Source: Gaiellasilicea sp035645095 (GTDB lineage Bacteria > Actinomycetota > Thermoleophilia > Gaiellales > Gaiellaceae). From it: a DNA stretch of 23,542 nt. The stretch covers positions 1 through 23,542 of the forward strand of contig DASQNG010000157.1 of the NCBI GenBank assembly GCA_035645095.1, in the 5' to 3' direction. The notes beneath the pieces are model-generated. The model saw nothing but the letters and a program-made list of their open reading frames with translations. It ran no database searches and was not told the DNA's origin. Positions 15,064-23,542 of the stretch are shown here, in pieces. The position numbers and the translations under genes were made by a program. Numbering within the stretch: position 1 is the first letter of the stretch; each line of letters begins with the position of its first letter.

Positions 15064-16422
15064 GTGCGCCCCTCCGTCGCGCGGAGCGTCCTCGTCGCCG
15101 GCGCCGCCGTGGCCGCCGCAGTCGTCGGTTTCTCGTCGCCCGTCGCACGGTCGGCTGCCGCACCGGAGACCGCGTCCCGGGTACTCGTCGCGGAGTTCAA
15201 GAACGACGTCAACCCGGTGACGCAGGACTACCTGCTGGGCGCGATCGAGCGGGGCGAGCAGGAGGGGTTCGCCGCCGTCGTGATCGAGATGGACACGCCG
15301 GGCGGGCTCGGCTCCTCGATGCGCGAGATCGTGAAGGGCATCCTCGCGGCGAAGGTGCCGGTCGTCGTCTACGTCGCGCCCGGTGGGTCGAGTGCGGACT
15401 CCGCCGGCGCCGTGATCGGCATGGCGGCCGACGTGCTGGCGATGGCGCCGCAGACGAACATCGGCTCGTCGACCCCGATCCTGGCGAGCGGTGAGGACGT
15501 GTCTGACGACCTGCGGCGGAAGATCGTGAACGACGCGGCCGCCTATATCGGCGAACTCGCGCGAGAGAACGGGCGCAACGTGCGCGAGGCCGAGAAGATG
15601 GTGCGCCAGGCGTCGAACCTCGGCGCCCGCGACGCACTCCGGCTCAACGTGACCGACTTCGTCGCGAAGGACTACGCCGACCTCTTCCGGCAGATGGACG
15701 GCGTGAAGCCGAAGACGAAGCCGGACCTGACGGTGACGACGCCCGCCGCGACCCAGATCGAGCGGGTGCAGATGTCGCGGTGGAAGCAGGTCCTCGACCT
15801 CCTGATCGACCCGAACATCGTCACGCTGATGCTCTCGATCGGGCTGATCGGGCTCGTCGTCGAGCTGTGGAACCCCGGTCTCGTCTTCCCCGGCACGGTC
15901 GGAGCGATCTCGCTCATCGTCGGCCTCTACGGCCTGCAGGTGCTACCGGTCTCGGCGGCCGGCCTGCTGATGATGCTGCTCGCGGCAGCGTTCTTCCTCG
16001 CGGAGGCGTTCGTCGCCTCGAGCGGCGCCCTCTCGGTCGCGGGCGGCGTCACCTTCGTGATCGGCGCGCTGATGCTCTTCGACCCGGCCGGCGAGGCGTA
16101 CCAGGTCTCGATCCAGCTCGCCCTCGCGATCGCGCTGACGCTGACGCTCCTCTTCGGCTTCGCCCTCACGAAGGCCGCCAACCTGCGCCGCACGTCGCCG
16201 CTCGTCGGGACGCACCGCCTCGTGGGCGAGAGCGGCGTCGTCCGGGGCGACGGCCTCGTCTTCGTCGACGGCGAGCTGTGGCGCGCGCGACGCGACGACG
16301 GCTCCGCCTTCACCGTCGGCGAGCGCGTGCGCGTCGACGCCGTCCACGACGACACACTGGAGCTCGTCGTCTCCGCGCCAGAGCCTGCAGCCCCCGCACC
16401 GACCCCAGCCGAAAGGACCTGA
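15064..16422 (+). CDS. nfeD: NfeD-family membrane serine protease (ClpP-like domain, TM helices, OB fold)
   Basis: The 452-aa protein has an N-terminal signal/anchor helix (about 8-23), a ClpP-like protease domain (about 38-230) with IEMDTPGG and the nucleophile Ser113 in the SSADSAG context, and the likely catalytic Lys153 in RRKIVNDAAA, matching the Ser-Lys dyad of archaeal 1510-N. About five membrane helices follow (about 245-375), then a C-terminal NfeD OB-fold domain (about 385-435) starting LVGTHRLVGESGVV. Family members cleave the C-terminal region of partner slipins and act in membrane quality control. The slipin gene follows after 2 bp, which supports this. The GTG start has GGAG four bases upstream. 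A Pro/Ala tail ends the protein. Confidence 0.93.
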   Translation: MRPSVARSVLVAGAAVAAAVVGFSSPVARSAAAPETASRVLVAEFKNDVNPVTQDYLLGAIERGEQEGFAAVVIEMDTPGGLGSSMREIVKGILAAKVPVVVYVAPGGSSADSAGAVIGMAADVLAMAPQTNIGSSTPILASGEDVSDDLRRKIVNDAAAYIGELARENGRNVREAEKMVRQASNLGARDALRLNVTDFVAKDYADLFRQMDGVKPKTKPDLTVTTPAATQIERVQMSRWKQVLDLLIDPNIVTLMLSIGLIGLVVELWNPGLVFPGTVGAISLIVGLYGLQVLPVSAAGLLMMLLAAAFFLAEAFVASSGALSVAGGVTFVIGALMLFDPAGEAYQVSIQLALAIALTLTLLFGFALTKAANLRRTSPLVGTHRLVGESGVVRGDGLVFVDGELWRARRDDGSAFTVGERVRVDAVHDDTLELVVSAPEPAAPAPTPAERT

Positions 16423-16424
16423 AC

Positions 16425-17240
16425 GTGCCGATCACCCTGATCGCTCTCGCCGCCGTCATCGTCATCCTGCTGATGTTCCTCTTCGCCGCGATCAAGGTCG
16501 CGCGCGAGTACGAGCGCGGCGTCGTCTTCCGGCTCGGCCGGCTCCTGCCGCAGCCCAAGGGGCCGGGGCTCTTCATCCTGATCCCGGTGATCGACCGGAT
16601 GGTGAAGGTCGACCTGCGCACGATCACGCTCAACGTGCCGCCGCAGGAGGTGATCACGAAGGACAACGTGCCGGTGCGCGTCAACGCCGTCGCGTACTTC
16701 CGGATCGTGGAGCCGAAGAACGCGATCGTCCAGGTCGAGAACTTCATGGTCGCGACGTCCCAGATCTCTCAGACGACGCTGCGCTCGGTGCTCGGCCAGC
16801 ACATGCTCGACGAGCTGCTGTCGGAGCGGGACAAGATCAACGCGATCCTGCAGTCGATCATCGACGAGGCGACCTCTCCCTGGGGCGTGAAGGTGTCGAT
16901 CGTCGAGGTGAAGGACGTCGAGATCCCCGGCGGGATGCAGCGCGCGATGGCGCGTCAGGCCGAGGCGGAGCGCGAGCGGCGGGCGAAGGTGATCGCGGCG
17001 GAGGGCGAGTTCCAGGCCTCACAGAAGCTCGCGGAGGCGGCGGACGTGATGGCGCGCTCCCCGATGGCGCTGCAGCTCCGCTACCTGCAGACGCTGCTCG
17101 AGATCGGTTCCACGAACAGCTCGACGATCGTCTTCCCGGCCCCGATCGACATGCTCACGGCGTTCATGGAGGGCATGGGTCGCGGCGGCTCGAACGGGGG
17201 CGGGAGCGGGAGCGGCGGCCGCTCGGGCGGCGAGAGCTAG
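16425..17240 (+). CDS. Slipin / SPFH (band 7) membrane protein, partner of NfeD
   Basis: The 271-aa stomatin-like protein has one N-terminal membrane helix (about 4-22), then the SPFH/band 7 domain with REYERGVVFRLGR, GPGLFILIPVID, VPPQEVITKDNVPV and AVAYFRI. A charged coiled-coil stretch follows (about 180-215, ARQAEAERERRAKVIAAEGE), and the tail is Gly/Ser-rich. I chose the GTG at 16425: AAAGGA (16412-16417) is well placed before it and the nfeD stop is 2 bp away. The protein should form oligomers at the inner membrane and be cut or controlled by NfeD. It lacks the long tail of flotillins. Confidence 0.94.
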   Translation: MPITLIALAAVIVILLMFLFAAIKVAREYERGVVFRLGRLLPQPKGPGLFILIPVIDRMVKVDLRTITLNVPPQEVITKDNVPVRVNAVAYFRIVEPKNAIVQVENFMVATSQISQTTLRSVLGQHMLDELLSERDKINAILQSIIDEATSPWGVKVSIVEVKDVEIPGGMQRAMARQAEAERERRAKVIAAEGEFQASQKLAEAADVMARSPMALQLRYLQTLLEIGSTNSSTIVFPAPIDMLTAFMEGMGRGGSNGGGSGSGGRSGGES

Positions 17241-17246
17241 GCGGGC

Positions 17247-17262
17247 GCGGCGCTCCGCGGCG
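17247..17262. terminator. Weak GC hairpin between convergent slipin and MerR genes
   Basis: The 27-bp convergent gap holds CGCGG-cgct-CCGCG, a five-pair GC stem with a four-base loop, and no T tract on either side. It could act as a weak bidirectional terminator, but such short GC stems are common in this DNA. Confidence 0.25.
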
Positions 17263-17267
17263 GGAGG

Positions 17268-17582
17268 CTACGCCTCGGGCAGAGCGGGGGCGAGCGACGC
17301 ATTCGCCTCGCGGAACCGGCGCGCAGCCTCGATCGCCGCGCCGAGGTTCAGGCCCTTGTCCTTCGCCTGCTTGATCAGCATGACCGTCTCGAGCGCGTCG
17401 ATGTCGTAGATCCGCTGCTTCTTGCCCTTCGTCGGGATCTGCGCCTTGTTCGTCCAGTAATCCAGCTGCATCTTCGAGATGCCGGCGATCTGGCACACCT
17501 GGCCGAGGTAGAGCTCGATCTTGTCGAGGTGCTCGGACAGGTTGATCGGCTCGAGCACGTCGATCTGGTTGCGATAGGTCAT
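17268..17582 (-). CDS. Small MerR-type HTH transcriptional regulator
   Basis: The 104-aa protein carries one MerR-like winged helix-turn-helix (about 25-90): LGQVCQIAGISKMQLDYWTNK is the HTH, GKKQRIYDIDALETVMLIKQ is the wing and second helix pair, and GLNLGAAIEAARRF closes the domain. There is no effector-binding domain and no metal-binding Cys cluster, so it probably acts as a simple DNA-binding protein, possibly as a dimer. The ATG at 17582 has GAGG eight bases upstream, and a good promoter lies at 17626-17654. It stands alone between two convergent or unrelated units. Target genes are unknown. Confidence 0.88.
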   Translation of the reverse strand: MTYRNQIDVLEPINLSEHLDKIELYLGQVCQIAGISKMQLDYWTNKAQIPTKGKKQRIYDIDALETVMLIKQAKDKGLNLGAAIEAARRFREANASLAPALPEA

Positions 17583-17625
17583 GCAAGAGCCTCGATTCCG
17601 CGGCGACGAGAAACGTTCGCCTGGA

Positions 17626-17654
17626 GGTATACACCGCTTCTCCCTTCATGTGAA
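17626..17654 (-). promoter_or_regulatory. Sigma-70-type promoter of the MerR gene
   Basis: On the minus strand, TTCACA (17654-17649) and TATACC (17631-17626) are separated by exactly 17 bases. The first has one and the second two mismatches to TTGACA/TATAAT. Transcription would start near 17619, giving a leader of about 37 bases with GAGG before the ATG. This is the best -35/-10 pair I found in the window. Confidence 0.6.
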
Positions 17655-17655
17655 G

Positions 17656-17674
17656 AGGAAACCGGCCGTTTCCT
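17656..17674 (-). terminator. Hairpin after gyrA
   Basis: Beginning nine bases after the gyrA stop, the minus strand reads AGGAAAC-GGCCG-GTTTCCT, a perfect seven-pair stem with a five-base loop, followed by CTTC rather than a true T tract. It is well placed to end the gyrBA transcript, and it sits directly upstream of the MerR promoter. It could instead be a regulator site for that promoter. Confidence 0.5.
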
Positions 17675-17682
17675 GAGCGAAT

Positions 17683-20203
<2,521 letters not shown>

Positions 20204-20211
<8 letters not shown>

Positions 20212-22594
20212 CCAGGAACCTCACGTCGCGCGCGTTCTCCTCGATGAACGCGCGCCGCGGCTCGACCTGGTCGCCCATCAGCATCGAGAAGAGCCGGTCG
20301 GCCGCGTGCGCGTCCTCCACGTCGACCCGGATCAGGAGCCGCCGCTGCGGGTCCATCGTCGTATCCCACAGCTGCTCCTCGTTCATCTCGCCGAGGCCCT
20401 TGAACCGCGAGAGCTGGATCCCCTCCTTGGCGAGGTCGAGCGCCGACGTGCGGAGCGCGCCGAACGTCAGCGCCTGCCGCGTCTTCTTCCCGCTCGCGAG
20501 CGCGAACGGCGGGGGGCCCGTCGTCTCGAGCAGCTTGGCGTACGCCCGGCGGAGGTTCGCGTAGATCGGCGACGCGAGCAGCTCGGCGGGTACGGTCAGG
20601 TGCGTTGCTGCGCTCGTCTCCGTCTCGACCACCTTCACGTCGAGCGTCTCGGGGGCGGTGCCGAGCACGCTGAGGGCGTAGCCGTTGTCCGGCGCCCCTT
20701 CGATCGCGCGGCCGAGCTCCACGAGCGACGACGTCTCCGCCTCCACGATCCGGTGCGTGATCATGAAGTCGGCGGCGGCCGCGCCGAAGTCGACGCGGAG
20801 TCGCGCGAGCCAGCCCTCGAACTCCGAGAGCGCGCGGACGAAGCGGCCCCAGCGAGCCTCGGTCAGCCGCATGGTCTCGCCGCCGCGCGACGTGACGGCG
20901 AGGCCGCCGACGCGCTCGCGCACGAGCAGCTCCTCGAGCTGCGCGTCCTTCTCGAAGTAAAACTCCTGGTTCCCGAGCTTCACTTTGTAGAGCGGCGGCA
21001 CGGCGATGTACACGTGCCCGCGCTCGATCAGCTCCGGCATCTGCCGGTAGAGGAACGTGAGGATGAGCGTCCGGATGTGGGAGCCGTCGACGTCGGCGTC
21101 CGTCATCACGATCACCTTGTGGTAGCGGAGCCGCGCGATGTCGAACTCGTCGCCCAGGGATGTGCCGAGCGCCGTGATCATCGCCTGGATCTCGGTGTTC
21201 GAGAGCACCTTGTTGATCCGGTTCTTCTCGGAGTTGATGATCTTCCCGCGCAGCGGCAGGATCGCCTGGTAGGTGCGGTCGCGGCCCATCTTCGCGGAGC
21301 CGCCGGCTGAGTCGCCCTCGACGATGAAGAGCTCGGCGACCTCGGGGTCCTTGATCGAGCAGTCGGCGAGCTTGCCGGGCAGCGACGAGTTCTCGAGCAC
21401 GCTCTTGCGACGCGTCAGCTCGCGCGCCTTTCGTGCCGCCTGCCGCGCCCGTGCTGCCGAGATCGTCTTGGTGATGATCTGGCGCGCGTCCTGCGGGTTC
21501 TCCTCGAGGAACTCGGCGAGCCGCTGGTTCACCGTCGACCTGACGAGGCCCTCGATCGGCGGGTTCCCGAGCTTCGTCTTCGTCTGGCCTTCGAACTGCG
21601 GGTTGCGGAGCTTCACCGAGATGACGGCGGCGAGGCCCTCGCGCACGTCCTCTCCCTCGAGGTTGTCCTCCTTCTCCTTCAGCAACCCCTTCTCGCGGGC
21701 GTAGCGGTTGAGCGTCCCGGTAAGGGCCGAGCGGAACCCGGAGAGGTGCGTGCCGCCCTCGTGGGTGTTGATGTTGTTGGCGAACGAGAAGATCGACTCG
21801 ACGTACGACGTGTTCCACTGCAGCGCCACCTCGACGGCGCCGTCGGCGGTGTCGCCCTCGAAGTAGACGATCCGCTTGTGCACCGGCTCCTTCGCCTCGT
21901 TGACGTAGGAGACGAAGTCCTTGATGCCGCCCTCGGCGTAGAACTCGTGCCGGTCCTCGCCGTGGCGCTCGTCGACGAGGACGATGCGCAGGCCCCGGGT
22001 GAGGAACGCCGTCTCGCGCAGGCGCTGGACGAGCGTCTGCGTCGAGAAGTCGACCTCCTCGAAGATCTCGGCGTCGGCGAGGAACGAGATCGTCGTGCCG
22101 CTGTCGCCTGCGGGCGCGTCGCCGACGATCTCGACGTCGCCCTTCGGCACGCCCCGGACGAACTCCTGGCGGTGGACTTTGCCGTCGCGGCGCACGTCGG
22201 CCACGAGCCACTCCGAGAGGGCGTTTACGACCGAGACGCCGACGCCGTGCAGGCCGCCCGAGACCTTGTATCCCTCGCCGCCGAACTTGCCGCCCGCGTG
22301 GAGCTTCGTGAGGACGACCGTCATCGCCGAGAGGCCCTGCTCCTCGATCAGGTCGACGGGGATGCCGCGGCCGGCGTCGCGCACCGTGACGGAGTTGTCC
22401 GGGTGCAGCGTCACCTCGACGCTGTCGTTGTGCCCGGCGAGGGCCTCGTCGACGGCGTTGTCGACGACCTCGTAGACGAGGTGGTGAAGTCCGCGGGGGC
22501 CGGTCGAGCCGATGTACATCCCCGGCCGGAGCCGTACCGGCTCGAGGCCCTCCAGAACGGTGATGTCCTTCGCGGTGTAGGTGGTCTCCGTCAA
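20204..22594 (-). CDS. gyrB: DNA gyrase subunit B, long form with Gram-negative-type insertion
   Basis: GyrB supplies ATP hydrolysis and the TOPRIM domain. Landmarks are the GHKL motifs EVVDNAVDEAL, DAGRGIPV and GGLHGVGVSVVNALS, then the TOPRIM motifs VEGDSAGG and MTDADVDGSHI, and RFKGLGEMN near the end. I chose the TTG at 22594 (796 aa; TETTYTAKDITVLEGL), which has a purine-rich GGGAGAGGGAGCAGG upstream and matches the usual N-terminus. A longer frame starts at a TTG at 22645, but that lies inside a terminator-like hairpin. Between PPLYKVK and RFKGLGEMN there are about 170 extra residues compared with typical actinobacterial GyrB, as in Gram-negative GyrB. gyrA overlaps by 8 bp. Confidence 0.97.
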
Positions 22595-22630
22595 CGCCTC
22601 GGTCGCCTGCTCCCTCTCCCCTTGGTCATT

Positions 22631-22662
22631 AAAAAAGCCCTGCAAAATGCACTCTTGCGGGC
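22631..22662 (-). terminator. Intrinsic terminator-like hairpin with T6 tract in the dciA-gyrB gap
   Basis: The minus strand reads GCCCGCAA, a nine-base loop, TTGC, one bulged A, GGGC, and then TTTTTT (22636-22631). The stem is eight pairs with one bulge, and the T run follows at once. In DNA this GC-rich, such a T run is rare. It begins 13 bases after the dciA stop and ends 36 bases before the gyrB start, so it may end the recF-dciA transcript or act as an attenuator for gyrBA. Confidence 0.65.
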
Positions 22663-22675
22663 ACGGCGCAGTGTA

Positions 22676-23152
22676 TCAGAAACGGTGGTCGGAGCCGGCG
22701 TCCGCACGGCCCCTCGCGAGGCTCGCGGCGGCGGCCCGTGCGACCAGCTCGCGCAGCTCCGGATCGGTGATCGCAGCGGCCGCCTCGGCGGCGCGGCCGA
22801 CGTCCTCGGCGGCCGTCGGAGGAAGGGTCGGACGACTCCGGTCGGCCGCGGCTGCCTCGGGCTCCGGGATGGGCCCCGGGACGAACCGGAGGGCCGGCGG
22901 CGTGGCCGGGCCTGCCTCGCGCCGCAGCCGCTCGAGCACCTCTGCCGCCATCCGGCCGAGCTCGTAGGCCCACGTCGAGGAGACCGCGTGGACGACGAGC
23001 GTGCCGTCCCGCTGCAGACGTGCCGGCCAGGCGTTCCTCGCCACCGCCTCCCCGACGGCGGACGGCCACGCGCGGACGAGCTCGACCATGTTCGCGTCGG
23101 CCGGCGCGAGCCGCCCCAGCTCCTCCCGCAGGCGACCGCCCAGGTGCTCCAT
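22676..23152 (-). CDS. dciA: DciA (DUF721), replicative helicase loader/operator
   Basis: DciA is the DnaB-helicase partner in most bacteria that lack DnaC or DnaI. The 158-aa protein has the DUF721 domain at about 10-85 with VRAWPSAVGEAVARNAWP and the following VVHAVSSTWAYEL strand pattern, then a low-complexity, probably disordered Pro/Ala-rich C-terminal half, a split often seen in actinobacterial members. The ATG at 23152 overlaps the recF stop by one base (TGATG). The place between recF and gyrB is the same as that of Rv0004 in Mycobacterium, which supports the call. Confidence 0.92.
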   Translation of the reverse strand: MEHLGGRLREELGRLAPADANMVELVRAWPSAVGEAVARNAWPARLQRDGTLVVHAVSSTWAYELGRMAAEVLERLRREAGPATPPALRFVPGPIPEPEAAAADRSRPTLPPTAAEDVGRAAEAAAAITDPELRELVARAAAASLARGRADAGSDHRF

Positions 23153-23542
23153 CAGGCGACTTCGACCCGCCCCGGCGTCACGGTCAGGAGCTGCGCCGGC
23201 TCGAGCGGCAGCGACTCCGCCCCCGTCGCCGTCACGACCGCCTGCCCCGCCACACCGATGCGCTCGGCGAGCGTCCGGCGGCGGTGTGCGTCGAGCTCCG
23301 AGAGCACGTCGTCCAGGAGGACGAGCGGCGGCACGCGGTGTCGCTCGGTCAGCACCTCCGCCTCGGCGAGCAGGAGCGACAGCACGGCGAGCCGCTGCTC
23401 CCCCTGGGAGCCGAACGTCCGCAGCTCGCGGCCGGCCGAGCGAACCGTCACGTCGTCGAGGTGCGGGCCAAGACCCGTTACTCCGCGCTCCAGGTCCCGG
23501 CCGAGCCGCGCCTCGAGCTCGACAACCGTCGCCGGGCGGCCC
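23152..23542 (-). CDS. recF: DNA repair protein RecF, C-terminal part (5' end outside window)
   Basis: The visible 129 residues or so are the end of RecF, an SMC-like ATPase that helps load RecA at gaps. The frame is open to the window edge. It contains TGLGPHLDD, the ABC signature FGSQGEQRLAVLSLLLAEAE and the Walker B/D-loop LLDDVLSELD, all in the RecF order. It ends at a TGA that overlaps the dciA ATG. dnaN and dnaA are expected further to the right. Confidence 0.95.
   Translation of the reverse strand, partial: GRPATVVELEARLGRDLERGVTGLGPHLDDVTVRSAGRELRTFGSQGEQRLAVLSLLLAEAEVLTERHRVPPLVLLDDVLSELDAHRRRTLAERIGVAGQAVVTATGAESLPLEPAQLLTVTPGRVEVA

Noticed and set aside
14967..15212. An 82-residue N-terminal extension of the amidase
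   Set aside because: It would overlap divergent nfeD and hide the clear signal peptide that begins at 14966.
22595..22645. A 17-residue N-terminal extension of GyrB from the TTG at 22645
   Set aside because: That TTG lies within the terminator-like stem, and the start at 22594 gives the family-typical N-terminus.

Overview
This is a GC-rich window (about 70% G+C by eye) of bacterial chromosome, almost fully coding, with no mobile element, CRISPR array, rRNA or tRNA that I could see. The gene order recF - dciA (DUF721) - gyrB - gyrA at the right edge (minus strand) is the one found next to dnaA-dnaN in Actinomycetota. With the high GC, the many GTG/TTG starts and the TANNNT-type -10 elements, this suggests an actinobacterium, perhaps a deep lineage such as Thermoleophilia. 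The class is inference. Two things do not fit a typical actinobacterium: GyrB carries the long insertion usual in Gram-negative GyrB, and LigD has the Pseudomonas-type domain order PE-LIG-POL.

Layout. 2-730 (+): 3' end of an ABC-2 permease gene. 757-3096 (-): ligD, a bacterial NHEJ ligase/polymerase. 3158-4952 (-): accD-accA, the carboxyltransferase subunits of acetyl-CoA carboxylase. 5002-7351 (-): three genes joined by 4-bp start/stop overlaps: HAD hydrolase, tandem-GNAT protein and a divergent arginase-fold protein with a zinc ribbon. 7377-7853 (+): a PAT-like GNAT acetyltransferase. 7850-12812 (-): a fatty-acid synthesis operon, read as ECF sigma factor > fabZ > fabH > fabD > fabG > fabF, mostly translationally coupled. 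12834-14966 (-): a secreted amidase-2/PGRP protein with Ig-like modules. 15064-17240 (+): NfeD membrane protease and its slipin partner. 17268-17582 (-): a small MerR-type regulator. 17683-23542 (-): gyrA, gyrB, dciA and the 3' end of recF.

How it fits together. The centre of the window supplies malonyl-CoA (AccDA) and the FAS-II machinery: FabD loads malonate on ACP, FabH primes, FabF elongates, FabG reduces and FabZ dehydrates. acpP, usually between fabG and fabF, is absent. An ECF sigma factor gene is coupled to fabZ, and a cell-wall amidase gene lies just upstream in the same direction, so envelope functions are clustered. The right end is the replication/topology cluster.

The strongest oddities are: fabG has no canonical start codon anywhere between its Rossmann motif and the fabD stop; the sigma-fab coupling; the altered arginase active site; a terminator-like hairpin with a T6 tract in the dciA-gyrB gap; and -10-like hexamers placed so close to several start codons that leaderless transcripts are likely. 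I see no clear new multi-gene defence or mobile system here.
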